Source of the DNA: DAIUCA01 sp964613675
Lineage (GTDB): Bacteria; Pseudomonadota; Gammaproteobacteria; Competibacterales; Competibacteraceae
Length of the DNA: 34,054 nt
Direction: 5' to 3'
Assembly: GCA_964613675.1 (NCBI GenBank)
Contig: CAZTIH010000011.1
Coordinates: 1-34,054 of the forward strand
Of this stretch, positions 1 to 8,511 are shown piece by piece. Below the pieces are notes generated by a model. The model saw nothing but the letters and a program-made list of their open reading frames with translations, was not told the DNA's origin and did not search any database. Made by a program: the position numbers and the translations under genes. Positions within the stretch are counted from its first letter, which is position 1, and every line of letters begins with the position of its first letter.

Positions 1-1
1 A

Positions 2-3000
2 TGGGGGCTATTGCTGGTGCTGATGGCGCTACCGCTGTACGCGCAGAGTATTGTGACGACACCGAATTCGCTTTCGATAGCAGCGCCTGGCGATACCGCA
101 ATCTTCACGGTGCGATTGAGTGTAGAGCCCACCGCTAATGTCACCGTTTCGTTGGTCAGCAGTAATCCCGCAGAAGGCACGGTATCGCCCGCTTCCCTGA
201 CATTCACTCCTGCTAATTGGAGTACGCCGCGAACAGTGACGGTAACTAGGTTGGGCAGCCGTGATTCAACACAGAACTACACGATTAACCTGACCGCTGC
301 TGGTGCCCCTGCATACGACGGTCTCACGACCAGCGTGAGTGTGACGCATCCTTTGATAACGCATGACATCTTCACTTCACCCGCCACGACGTCCAACAAT
401 CGCTTAGAAACCACGAAAGCGGGCAGAACAGCGATATTTACTGTGCGGCTGGCCTCTGATCCCGGCGTCAACAATCAGATCTTCATCCAGTTGACCTCCA
501 GTAAACCCAGAGAGGCGACATTTGATCCGATAACGCTCACCTTTACATCAGATGATTGGAGAACACCACAGAGTGTGACGGTGACTGGGGAGCCGGGGTT
601 AATCTCACCAGGTGATCAGAATTATGAGATTAACTTGGTCGCATCGAGTACCAACCCTAATTACAACGGTCGCACGGCCACCGTATTTTTGGTCAATCGC
701 GATCATCGGCTAGAGGAACCGCCGGAACCGCCGCAACCCCCACAGCCACCGCTTAGCCCTGGGTTGCATATTAACCCGACGGTTGGGTTAGTGACGACGG
801 AGTCGGGGGGAACGGCTCAATTTAGTGTGTCGTTGAATACGGTTCCTAGCGCCAATGTAACGGTCGCGCTTGTGAGCAGTAACGCTGCTGAAGGGATCGT
901 GTCGCCGGCCACTATGACCTTCACGCCGAACAACTGGAATGTCGTGCAGCGGGCGACCGTGACGGGCGTAAGAGACAATGTGGCGGATGGCGATCAGCTT
1001 TACCGCATCGACCTTTCGGCAACGAGTGAAGATGGCAACTATCAGGGGAAAACGGCGACGGTCAATGTCACCAATTTGGACAGTGATCAAGCGGCAGGGA
1101 CACGCGTAACGCCCGCCAATATCACGACGTCTGAAGATGGCGATACGGCGATTATCACGGTGTCGTTGTTGCAGCGTCCGAATTCGGCGGTTCGGCTACC
1201 GGTGAGCAGTAGCAAGTTGACGGAGGCCACCGTGTTTCCCGCCGAACTGATCTTTACGGCGACGAACTGGGCAAATCCACAGCAAATTACGGTGACGGGG
1301 GTGGATGACGACCTGTTGGATGGCAGTCAGGACTATGTCATCAACCTTGGGCCGGCGGAGAGCACCGATCCGGCTTACAGCGGTTTGCCAGTACCGAGGG
1401 TGCGGGGGGTAAATCTGGACAACAACGGACTAGCCCGAATTGTGGTGCGTCCGCAGTCTGGACTGGTGGTCACCGAACGGGGCGATACGGATAGCTTTTC
1501 GATGGTGTTGTCCATGCAGCCCACCGCATCGGTCACGGTCGATCTTACGGTGACCAACACCCGTGAGGGGACGCTCAATCCCAGTCGCGTGGTATTTACG
1601 CCGAATAATTGGAATATCCCGCAAATTGTGACGGTGATTGGATTGCCCGACAACATTCGGGATGGCGATAAGACCTTCTCGGTCGTGACGGCGGCGGCGG
1701 TGAGCGACGACACCCGTTACAACGGACAAAATCCCCCGGATGTCACGGTCACCAATCGGGACAGCGATACCCCCGGAATTTTTGTGTACAGCAGTGCGAC
1801 GGGGCGGCTGATCAAACCCGATAGCGTATTGACGACGACGGAATTGGGGGATACGGCGGCGGTGTCTGTGCTACTCAATACGGCGCCGGCGCGTGATGTT
1901 GTGATCAACCTAGCCAGCAGTGATCTCACGGAAGGGCAGGTTAGTCCGACGACTTTAGTCTTTACGCCTGAGAATTGGGGAACGCCGCAAACGGTGACGA
2001 TGACGGGCGTCAATGACAATGAGAGCGATGGCAATCAATTTTACCAATTGGTGTTTTCGCCGGCGGTGAGCTTAGATCCGGACTACAACGGGTTGAAGGC
2101 GTTGGACGTGAACCTTGTCAATCTCGACAACAACAGTGCCAACTTGCAGGTCTCGCCGATGACGGGTGTGACGGTGTTCAGTCAAGACGATCCCACGACG
2201 ACGCAAGACGAGCGCAACGCCGTATTTACAGTACAGCTCACGGTGCAACCCACTCAGGATGTGACGCTCACGCCGCTTAATCCGCAGCCCACGCGGTTTA
2301 GCATCACGCCGACATCGTTGACCTTTACGCCGACAAACTGGAACACGCCGCAGTCCATCATCGTGCGGAACTTTAGTGAATTCAACGAAGCGGAAGGGTT
2401 TGAAGTGCCGTTTCGGATCACGAGCAATGATCTGAGTTACAGCAGTTTGGCGACGACGGCGAAGTTAGTGGTACGCAATCAAGCCATTCGGTTACAGCGC
2501 ATGGAGGGGCTATCGACTCGTGGGCTGGTGGGGGAAGGGGAGCGGACGCTCATTGGCGGCTTCATCATTCAAGGTCCCGGGACGCGCACCATCGCTATTA
2601 CGGCAAAAGGGCCGTCGTTAGGCGAAATTGGGATTGCGGATCTGCGTTTAGAGGTGTTCAAAGGGGCGGATAAGATTGCAGAGAACGACAACTGGCAGAG
2701 CGATTTGGTGAATGCGGCGCGTTTAGAGCAACTAGGGAGTGCGCCGACCAATCCGTTGGAAGCGGGCGTGGTCTTGGATCTGGTTGCGGGGGCGTACACC
2801 GTGTTGTTCTTTCCGATGAATGTCCCGCCCGAATCGGGGGTGGGTTTGGTGGAGATTTACGACCGTTCGGCCAATGCGGGTAACGCCACGCTGGTGACGC
2901 GCTTACGTGCGATCTCGACGCGGGGTTTTGTGGGGATGGGCGTGAACAACCTCATTGGGGGTGTGGCGTTGGCGGGCAGCGGTTTGGAGACGCTGTTGTT

Positions 3001-3292
3001 TACGGCGAAGGGGCCGTCTTTGGCGAACTTTGGCGTGACGGGCACATTGGCGGATCCACAGTTGTTGTTGCAACAGATTGTGCCGGGAAGTGCTGCCGTG
3101 ACGTTGGGAATCAGCACGAACTGGCGTTTAGGGCCAGCGATGTCACAACTCATCGAGCTTGGCAGTCAACCTACGGATGAGCGCGAATCGGCCCTGTTAC
3201 TCGATCTTTCGACGGGCTTGTTCACGCCGATTGTGACTGGCACGAATGGCGCGACGGGCATTGGCATTGTGGAGATTTACGAAGTGCCTTAA
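2..3292 (+). CDS. Secreted multi-repeat beta-sandwich protein (5'-truncated by window edge)
   Basis: The frame is open to the left edge, so the true start lies outside the window. The first visible residues, WGLLLVLMALPLYAQ, look like the end of a signal peptide. Seven repeats of about 105-120 residues follow. Each carries a 'TA.F.V.L' strand, an 'LTFTP.NW.TPQ.VTVTG' block and a closing 'Y.G......V.N.D' strand, which resembles Calx-beta/Ig-like surface repeats. A short Pro/Glu linker (PEPPQPPQPP) separates repeats 2 and 3. The last 250 or so residues hold two copies of another module (STRG.VG....LIGG, TAKGPSL, then VEIY at the end) that occurs in large secreted proteins of several phyla. I see no membrane anchor and no enzyme motif. 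The role is probably at the cell surface or outside the cell, but binding partner and function are unknown. No neighbour suggests a job. Confidence 0.85.
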   Translation, partial: WGLLLVLMALPLYAQSIVTTPNSLSIAAPGDTAIFTVRLSVEPTANVTVSLVSSNPAEGTVSPASLTFTPANWSTPRTVTVTRLGSRDSTQNYTINLTAAGAPAYDGLTTSVSVTHPLITHDIFTSPATTSNNRLETTKAGRTAIFTVRLASDPGVNNQIFIQLTSSKPREATFDPITLTFTSDDWRTPQSVTVTGEPGLISPGDQNYEINLVASSTNPNYNGRTATVFLVNRDHRLEEPPEPPQPPQPPLSPGLHINPTVGLVTTESGGTAQFSVSLNTVPSANVTVALVSSNAAEGIVSPATMTFTPNNWNVVQRATVTGVRDNVADGDQLYRIDLSATSEDGNYQGKTATVNVTNLDSDQAAGTRVTPANITTSEDGDTAIITVSLLQRPNSAVRLPVSSSKLTEATVFPAELIFTATNWANPQQITVTGVDDDLLDGSQDYVINLGPAESTDPAYSGLPVPRVRGVNLDNNGLARIVVRPQSGLVVTERGDTDSFSMVLSMQPTASVTVDLTVTNTREGTLNPSRVVFTPNNWNIPQIVTVIGLPDNIRDGDKTFSVVTAAAVSDDTRYNGQNPPDVTVTNRDSDTPGIFVYSSATGRLIKPDSVLTTTELGDTAAVSVLLNTAPARDVVINLASSDLTEGQVSPTTLVFTPENWGTPQTVTMTGVNDNESDGNQFYQLVFSPAVSLDPDYNGLKALDVNLVNLDNNSANLQVSPMTGVTVFSQDDPTTTQDERNAVFTVQLTVQPTQDVTLTPLNPQPTRFSITPTSLTFTPTNWNTPQSIIVRNFSEFNEAEGFEVPFRITSNDLSYSSLATTAKLVVRNQAIRLQRMEGLSTRGLVGEGERTLIGGFIIQGPGTRTIAITAKGPSLGEIGIADLRLEVFKGADKIAENDNWQSDLVNAARLEQLGSAPTNPLEAGVVLDLVAGAYTVLFFPMNVPPESGVGLVEIYDRSANAGNATLVTRLRAISTRGFVGMGVNNLIGGVALAGSGLETLLFTAKGPSLANFGVTGTLADPQLLLQQIVPGSAAVTLGISTNWRLGPAMSQLIELGSQPTDERESALLLDLSTGLFTPIVTGTNGATGIGIVEIYEVP

Positions 3293-3306
3293 CAATTGAG
3301 GATCGA

Positions 3307-3345
3307 AGGCGAGGCGGGGGTGAGCAAATCATCCTCGCCTTTTTT
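3307..3345 (+). terminator. Rho-independent terminator after the repeat protein
   Basis: The arms AAGGCGAGG and CCTCGCCTT form a 9-bp stem around an 18-nt loop, and the second arm runs into a stretch of six T. It starts 14 nt after the stop codon of the repeat protein. It may also weakly stop the convergent sspB transcript, because the stem is symmetric, but the T run favours the plus direction. Confidence 0.8.
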
Positions 3346-3405
3346 GTGGACTGAATTTTTTGGAAGAAAACGAATGCCGAATCCTTGGCGAACGGCGTTC
3401 CTCAG

Positions 3406-3798
3406 TTATTTCACAATGCGGAGACTGGGGCGTTTTGGGGTATCGGGTTCGGGAGACGACGGCGGATCGGGTTCATCATCGCCCTGATCGGTACCTTGAC
3501 CAAACACCATGCTTTGCCCCGTTTCGGCGGCGTAAATAGCCAGTACCGCCGAGGGGGGTACCCGAATATGACGGACTTGCCCACTAAAACGCGCCTGAAA
3601 TTCGATGAGGTCGTTGCCCAGTCGAAGGGCGTTGACGGCACTTCCGCGAATATTGAGAACGATTTGGCCGTTGTTGATATATTGCGTCGGGACTTCGACC
3701 CCTTCTTGTTTGGCATCGACTAATAAATGGGGGGTCATCTGGTTATCGCTAATCCATTCGTAGAGGGCGCGAATGAGGTAAGGGCGGTTGGAAGTCAT
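3406..3798 (-). CDS. sspB: ClpXP protease specificity-enhancing factor SspB
   Basis: This 130-residue protein has the SspB fold signature: N-terminal RPYLIRALYEWISDN, then TPHLLVDA, a central NIRGSAV, and FSGQV.HI.VP. SspB binds the ssrA tag of stalled-ribosome products and also RseA, and delivers them to ClpXP. The acidic, Pro-rich tail ends in SLRIVK, which matches the ClpX-binding peptide at the end of E. coli SspB (LRVVK), so the adaptor should be functional. Its ATG overlaps the sspA stop in TAATG, so the two are translationally coupled. The family, size, operon position and tail all agree. Confidence 0.96.
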   Translation of the reverse strand: MTSNRPYLIRALYEWISDNQMTPHLLVDAKQEGVEVPTQYINNGQIVLNIRGSAVNALRLGNDLIEFQARFSGQVRHIRVPPSAVLAIYAAETGQSMVFGQGTDQGDDEPDPPSSPEPDTPKRPSLRIVK

Positions 3799-4436
3799 TA
3801 CCGAACCCGTCGATTTTTCGAGGATTTCATTAACTCAGGACGCAAATGCTTTTCAGCGGTTGTCAGGCTGTCTTGAAAGGATTTACGGGAAAAAAGGACA
3901 TTTGAATAATAGTCAAGGGCACGGGAATTTGGGGAAAGTGCAATGCCGTAGTAATTTAACCGCCAAAGTAAGGGAGCCATGGTGCAATCGACCATTGAGA
4001 AGGTGTCGCTGCGGAAATAGGGTTTTGCGTCGATAAACAAGTCATTTGCGGCATTAATTTCGTCTGTAAGGCGAGCCCGCGCCCGATTGCGTTCGGCATT
4101 GTCGTTGCCTTCGAGAATGGGGATTTGGCTATACCAATCGCGGTCAATGCGGGCGAGCAGCAAGCGAAAACGGGCACGATTGACAGGATCCAGGGGCAAC
4201 AACGGAGGGTGAGGAAACCGTTCGTCGAGGTATTCCATAATGACCCGTGCGTCGTACAACACGAGATCACGATCCACGAGCGTGGGGAGAATCTGGTTGG
4301 GACTCAGCGACAAAAAGTCATCAGGGGGCCGAGTGGGATCTACGTCGATAATTGAAGCGGTGATGTCTTTTTCCGCCAACGCGATGCGGGTGCGGTGACT
4401 ATCGCTGCCCGTTGGCGACGAATACAAGGTCATCAT
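3798..4436 (-). CDS. sspA: Stringent starvation protein A (GST-fold)
   Basis: This RNA-polymerase-associated protein has a glutathione-transferase fold. It has an N-terminal thioredoxin-like half (TLYSSPTGSDSHRTRIALAEK, then P..FL..SPN..LPTLVDRDLVLY) and an all-helical C-terminal half (residues about 85-205, with 'DEINAANDLFIDAKPYF' and 'SMVDCTMAPLLWRL'). In E. coli SspA acts on sigma-70 holoenzyme during starvation and phage growth. The reading frame is open 15 codons further up, but I choose the ATG at 4436 because GAGGAG lies 10 nt before it and the family begins there. It lies directly upstream of sspB and downstream of petC, the usual gammaproteobacterial order. Confidence 0.94.
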   Translation of the reverse strand: MMTLYSSPTGSDSHRTRIALAEKDITASIIDVDPTRPPDDFLSLSPNQILPTLVDRDLVLYDARVIMEYLDERFPHPPLLPLDPVNRARFRLLLARIDRDWYSQIPILEGNDNAERNRARARLTDEINAANDLFIDAKPYFRSDTFSMVDCTMAPLLWRLNYYGIALSPNSRALDYYSNVLFSRKSFQDSLTTAEKHLRPELMKSSKNRRVR

Positions 4437-4462
4437 AGGAATGGGGCTCCTCTTTGCAACAC

Positions 4463-4492
4463 AAAACGGCGCACAGTACAAGACCGGCGCCG
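4463..4492 (-). terminator. Weak terminator or attenuator hairpin between petC and sspA
   Basis: On the minus strand CGGCGC and GCGCCG form a perfect 6-bp GC-only stem with a 14-nt loop, followed by TTTTG. The T run is short, so partial read-through into sspA-sspB is likely. It lies 35 nt after the petC stop. Confidence 0.45.
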
Positions 4493-4527
4493 AGGAACAA
4501 TTGATCGTTTTCTACCGACAGGAATTT

Positions 4528-5244
4528 TTAATGGACGTCTTTCCAGTATTCGTGTTTCAAAGCGGTGAACACGCCAAAGGCGAGTGCTAAGAAAGCCAAT
4601 ACCCAAAAGCCCATCCGTTCCCGTTCCCGACGAATAGGTTCGCCGACATACGCCAAAAAGTTCACCAAATCCCCCATAGCACGATCAAATTCGGCAGGGG
4701 CCATCGAACCGGGCTTAACGACCTCAAAACCGACTAAGTGATGACCTGCGTCAAACACGGGTTTTTGCCAACCTTGCATTTCCCACAGCACATGGGGCAT
4801 CCCCACCGCAGGGTATACCGCATTGTTGACGCCTAATGGCCGCGACTCATCGAGGTAGAAGGTGCGTAGATAGGTGTAAAGGTAATCCACGCCCCGTGCC
4901 CGCGAAATGACAGACAAATCTGGTGGTGCGGCCCCAAACCAACCGCGTGCATCGCGGGCATCCATCCCAATTTGCAGGGTGTCTCCCGCTTTGGTGTCGG
5001 GATTGAAGGCGAGGTTATCCAGCACCTGGCGGTCGGTCAGCCCCAAATCTTGTGCCAGTCGTCCGTAACGTTTGTACTCCAGAGAGTGACAGCCCATGCA
5101 GTAGTTGACGAACAATTGAGCGCCCCGCTGAAGAGAGGCTTTGTTGTCGAGGTCGATGGGGGCGCGATCGAGAGGGAAGTTGCCCTCAGCGGCCCACAAA
5201 GCGGGGGTCATCAACAAGCAGAGTAACGCGATGATTGGTTTCAT
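4528..5244 (-). CDS. petC: Cytochrome c1 subunit of the bc1 complex
   Basis: This is the membrane-anchored c-type cytochrome that takes electrons from the Rieske protein and passes them to soluble cytochrome c. A signal peptide covers about residues 1-19 (cleavage after ALWAA). The haem site CMGCH is at residues 49-53. The probable distal Met ligand is in AVGMPHVLWEM. A C-terminal transmembrane helix (FWVLAFLALAFGVFTAL) is followed by a short charged tail. At 238 residues it is typical of the compact bacterial form. The ATG overlaps the petB stop in ATGA, so its synthesis is coupled to cytochrome b. Confidence 0.96.
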   Translation of the reverse strand: MKPIIALLCLLMTPALWAAEGNFPLDRAPIDLDNKASLQRGAQLFVNYCMGCHSLEYKRYGRLAQDLGLTDRQVLDNLAFNPDTKAGDTLQIGMDARDARGWFGAAPPDLSVISRARGVDYLYTYLRTFYLDESRPLGVNNAVYPAVGMPHVLWEMQGWQKPVFDAGHHLVGFEVVKPGSMAPAEFDRAMGDLVNFLAYVGEPIRRERERMGFWVLAFLALAFGVFTALKHEYWKDVH

Positions 5245-6695
5245 TTTCCAGTCGCTCCACTGGGACGACCGATGCTGGCAGCTTCGGCTAGGATACGGGC
5301 TAAATCGAGATCTTCGCTGATTTTGGCGGCGGCAGGCACCGAGGTCGGGGCGGCATAGGCAGGCGTCTGAACGGTGGGGTTAGCCAATGGCGCGACGGGG
5401 GCGTAGGCTGGTTCGGGTTCGTGGGAGAGACTGGCTTCTACGTCCGATTCCTTACCGTGATAAATGACCCGACGCGGTACCGGATGCGTTTTTTCCATAG
5501 TGGTGTAGAAGGGCATCAATAGGAAGAAAGCGAAGTAAATGATGGTGCAGATGCGCGCTAAAAAGGTACGGGCGTCGGTGGTCGAAACTGCGCCTAAGTA
5601 GGCCAAAATGCAAAACGAAATGATGAACAAAGTTAACGCAATTTTTGACAGATTTCCCTTGTAACGAATGGATTTGACCGGGCTACGATCCAACCAAGGG
5701 AGCAAGAACAAAATCATGACGGCACCACCCATCACGACGACGCCACCGAGCTTGTCGGGGACAGCGCGCAACATGGCGTAGAAGGGCGTGAAGTACCATA
5801 CGGGAGCAATATGCGCCGGTGTTTTGAGCGGATCAGCGGGTTCAAAATTGGGATGTTCGAGGAATAAACCGCCCATTTCCGGGGCATAAAAAATGACCGC
5901 CGCAAATGCAAACAAGAACGCCATGATGCCGGCTAAATCTTTCACCGTGTAGTAAGGATGGAATGGAATTCCGTCTACAGGATGACCTTGTGCATTGACT
6001 TTTTCGTAAATATCGACGCCATCAGGGTTATTGGAACCCACATGGTGTAAGGCAATGATGTGAGCGGCGACTAAGCCCACGAGCACAAGCGGTAAGGCAA
6101 TGACGTGTAGCGCAAAGAAGCGGTTCAAGGTGGCGTCGGAAACGACGAAATCGCCCCGAATCCACAAGGAAAGCGATTCGCCCACAAAAGGAATGGCCCC
6201 AAACAAGGAAATAATGACCTGTGCGCCCCAGTAGGACATTTGTCCCCAAGGAAGCAGGTAGCCAAAGAAGGCTTCTGCCATCAAAACAAGGAAAATGCCC
6301 ATGCCGATGACCCAGACGAGTTCACGCGGCTTTTTGTAAGAACCGTACAGCAATGCGCGGGACATGTGCAGATACACGACGATGAAGAAGAACGAAGCCC
6401 CCGTGGAGTGCATATAACGCAGCAACCAGCCCCATTCCACATCGCGCATGATGTATTCGACGGAAGCAAAGGCTTCTGCGGCGGAAGGTTTGTAATTCAT
6501 CGTCAACCAAATTCCGGTAAGGAGCTGATTGACCAGCATTACCATGGAGAAAACGCCAAAGTAATACCAGAAATTGAAGTTTTTTGGAGCGTAATAGCGG
6601 GTCAAATGATCCCGCATCATCTGGGTGAACGGAAAACGCGAATCAACCCAACCGACAACGCCCGTTGTACCGGGATGTGGGCCACCAGTAGCCAT
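5241..6695 (-). CDS. petB: Cytochrome b of the bc1 complex with C-terminal Ala/Pro extension
   Basis: This integral membrane quinol oxidase subunit has two b haems. The probable haem ligands are His96/His110 and His197/His212, on the second and fourth helices. The Qo-site motif at 298-301 reads PVWY instead of PEWY, a variant known from beta- and gammaproteobacteria. The core ends near residue 410. A hydrophilic extension of about 70 residues rich in Ala and Pro follows (for example EPEPAYAPVAPLANP), with no known domain, making the protein longer (484) than most family members. The start is supported by GAGGTAAG about 10 nt upstream. It is preceded by petA and overlaps petC by 4 nt. Confidence 0.96.
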   Translation of the reverse strand: MATGGPHPGTTGVVGWVDSRFPFTQMMRDHLTRYYAPKNFNFWYYFGVFSMVMLVNQLLTGIWLTMNYKPSAAEAFASVEYIMRDVEWGWLLRYMHSTGASFFFIVVYLHMSRALLYGSYKKPRELVWVIGMGIFLVLMAEAFFGYLLPWGQMSYWGAQVIISLFGAIPFVGESLSLWIRGDFVVSDATLNRFFALHVIALPLVLVGLVAAHIIALHHVGSNNPDGVDIYEKVNAQGHPVDGIPFHPYYTVKDLAGIMAFLFAFAAVIFYAPEMGGLFLEHPNFEPADPLKTPAHIAPVWYFTPFYAMLRAVPDKLGGVVVMGGAVMILFLLPWLDRSPVKSIRYKGNLSKIALTLFIISFCILAYLGAVSTTDARTFLARICTIIYFAFFLLMPFYTTMEKTHPVPRRVIYHGKESDVEASLSHEPEPAYAPVAPLANPTVQTPAYAAPTSVPAAAKISEDLDLARILAEAASIGRPSGATGK

Positions 6696-6723
6696 ATTTT
6701 TCTTACCTCAGTGGATGTAGCAT

Positions 6724-7320
6724 TTAAGCATCGTCGCCGACAAGGACGAGATTGTCGGCTAAGTATTTGTAAGGCGGGATTTCTAAATTAGTGGGTGCAG
6801 GCACGCCTTGGTAAACGCGACCAGCTAAGTCAAACTTGGAACCATGACAAGGGCAGAAAAAGCCGCCTTTCCAATTTGCGCCCAAATCCGCAGGGGCAAC
6901 TTCAGGGCGGAATGTCGGCGAACACCCTAAATGAGTGCAAATCCCTACAACGACCAAGTAATTATCCTTGATGGAGCGGTAAGGATTTGACGCATAACGC
7001 GGTTGTTGCGGAATTCGTGATTCGGGATCCCGTAATTGGCTATTTAAGGACGGTAAGGCGTTAAGCATTTCTGGCGTGCGGTTGACAATCCATACGGGTT
7101 TGCCGCGCCATTCCACCGTTAACATTGCCCCCGGTTGGAGTTTGCTAATGTCGGCCTCAACTGGGGCACCGGCCGCTTGGGCGCGTTCGCTGGGCTGCCA
7201 CGATGCGATAAACGGAATGGCTGCAAAGCCCGCCCCCACACCGCCGACAACGGTTGCCGACATCGTGAGGAAGCGGCGCCGATCTTGGGTCAGATTATTG
7301 AGAATGTCTGCCGTATTCAT
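6724..7320 (-). CDS. petA: Ubiquinol-cytochrome c reductase Rieske iron-sulfur subunit
   Basis: This 2Fe-2S protein transfers electrons from quinol at the Qo site to cytochrome c1. The N-terminus carries a twin-arginine signal-anchor (RRRFLT at residues 14-19, then a hydrophobic helix to about residue 40). The cluster boxes are CTHLGC (ligands Cys128 and His130, disulfide Cys133) and CPCHGS (ligands Cys156 and His159, disulfide Cys158). All are intact. GGAG lies about 9 nt before the ATG. It is the first gene of petABC; the 84-nt gap to hisC holds a short GTGAT-AGG-ATCAC inverted repeat and presumably the pet promoter, although I see no clear -35/-10 pair. Confidence 0.97.
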   Translation of the reverse strand: MNTADILNNLTQDRRRFLTMSATVVGGVGAGFAAIPFIASWQPSERAQAAGAPVEADISKLQPGAMLTVEWRGKPVWIVNRTPEMLNALPSLNSQLRDPESRIPQQPRYASNPYRSIKDNYLVVVGICTHLGCSPTFRPEVAPADLGANWKGGFFCPCHGSKFDLAGRVYQGVPAPTNLEIPPYKYLADNLVLVGDDA

Positions 7321-7404
7321 CGGGAGTATCTCCTTAGTTGAGTTTGTACAAGATGAGGATGGGAACTTTTGGATTAGAACAAAAGTGATCCTATCACATA
7401 CCTT

Positions 7405-8469
7405 TTAGCCATTCCCTAAACCAATCTTTAAGGCGTTGATTAATGAATGATTTTCTGAAGGGCTACCTACAGTTAACCGTAAACAATGTTCAGTTAACAG
7501 GGGTTGGTGCAGATTTTTAATCAAGACGCCTTGTTGCTTAAGATGGGTAAATAGGGTGGGTGCGTCGGGTACGCGAATGAGCACAAAATTGGCCTGTGTC
7601 GCGAACACATGGACACCGCTAAGTTGTTGAAGTTTTTCGATTAATTCGTTTCGACTGTGACAAATTTGGTCGATCAGCATGGCAAAATCCGACCAATGAT
7701 CGAGGGCAAATTCCGCACTCGCTTGCGTGAGGCTGTTGACATTATAGGGGAGTCGCAGCTTGTCCAATTCATTGAGCCATGCCGCATCACCAATTAATAC
7801 GCCCAGCCGTAAACCCGCCATCCCCAGTTTAGAAAGCGTTCGCATCACGAGGACAGATCCCCCCGCTAAATCCAGAAGGGGCGTGTCACAGAAAGGAAAA
7901 TAGGCTTCATCGAGCACGACAAGCCCGGGGGCAGCGGCAATAATTTGCTGAATGTCATCGCGTGAGAAGGCGTTGCCCGTGGGATTGTTGGGCTGCGCAA
8001 TAAAGACGACCGCTGGCTCGTGTTCCGCGATTGCCTGCAACATTCCCGCAAGGTCTAAGGAAAAATCCGATCGCAATGGTACACCTACAAATCGCAGCCC
8101 AAACCACTGACTAATAAGGCGGTACATCACAAAACTGGGCACGGGTGCCACAACAGAACGATTAGGCCCACTCATCGCCAGTAACACCAACTGGATGATT
8201 TCATCCGATCCGTTGCCAAGCAGCAGTGCCAGTTCAGACGGCACCGCAAACAAATTGCGCAACCGCTGCTTAATTCCTTGACCTCGGGGATCGGGATAGC
8301 GGTTGAGTTCGACCTCATTGAGCCGAGCCAACCATTCGTCGCGCAGATGCAGCGGCCACGGGTAAGGGCTTTCCATCGCGTCGAGTTTGATGAGGCCCGT
8401 TGCATCCGTCACGGTGTAGGCCTGTAGCGCCCGCAAATCGGGGCGAATCCAACGGTTTATATCGGTCAT
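7405..8469 (-). CDS. hisC: Histidinol-phosphate aminotransferase
   Basis: This PLP enzyme converts imidazole-acetol phosphate and glutamate to histidinol phosphate. The fold type I aminotransferase features are present: GNGSDEIIQL, the PNNPTGN loop, VVLDEAYFPF, and the PLP lysine in RTLSKLGMAGLRLG. I start at the ATG at 8469 because GAGGAA lies 6 nt upstream and the protein then begins MTDINRWIRPDLRAL, typical of the family. The seven-codon extension upstream has no support. It lies 42 nt after hisG. hisD, which normally sits between them in this group, is absent here. It is about 354 residues long, which is normal. Confidence 0.94.
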   Translation of the reverse strand: MTDINRWIRPDLRALQAYTVTDATGLIKLDAMESPYPWPLHLRDEWLARLNEVELNRYPDPRGQGIKQRLRNLFAVPSELALLLGNGSDEIIQLVLLAMSGPNRSVVAPVPSFVMYRLISQWFGLRFVGVPLRSDFSLDLAGMLQAIAEHEPAVVFIAQPNNPTGNAFSRDDIQQIIAAAPGLVVLDEAYFPFCDTPLLDLAGGSVLVMRTLSKLGMAGLRLGVLIGDAAWLNELDKLRLPYNVNSLTQASAEFALDHWSDFAMLIDQICHSRNELIEKLQQLSGVHVFATQANFVLIRVPDAPTLFTHLKQQGVLIKNLHQPLLTEHCLRLTVGSPSENHSLINALKIGLGNG

Positions 8470-8511
8470 AACAATTTCCTCGCCCAGCACGGGCGACCTC
8501 GCGTTTTGCGG

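Noticed and set aside
1..60. ATG at position 1 as the start of the first gene
   Set aside because: It is in a different frame from the long coding frame, which is open to the left edge, so the gene starts outside the window.
1..3292. CRISPR-like or satellite repeat reading of the first gene
   Set aside because: The periodicity is at protein level with diverged DNA, and there are no short identical repeats with unique spacers.
6240..6791. 183-residue plus-strand open frame opposite petB
   Set aside because: Antisense to conserved cytochrome b sequence, with no recognisable protein family.
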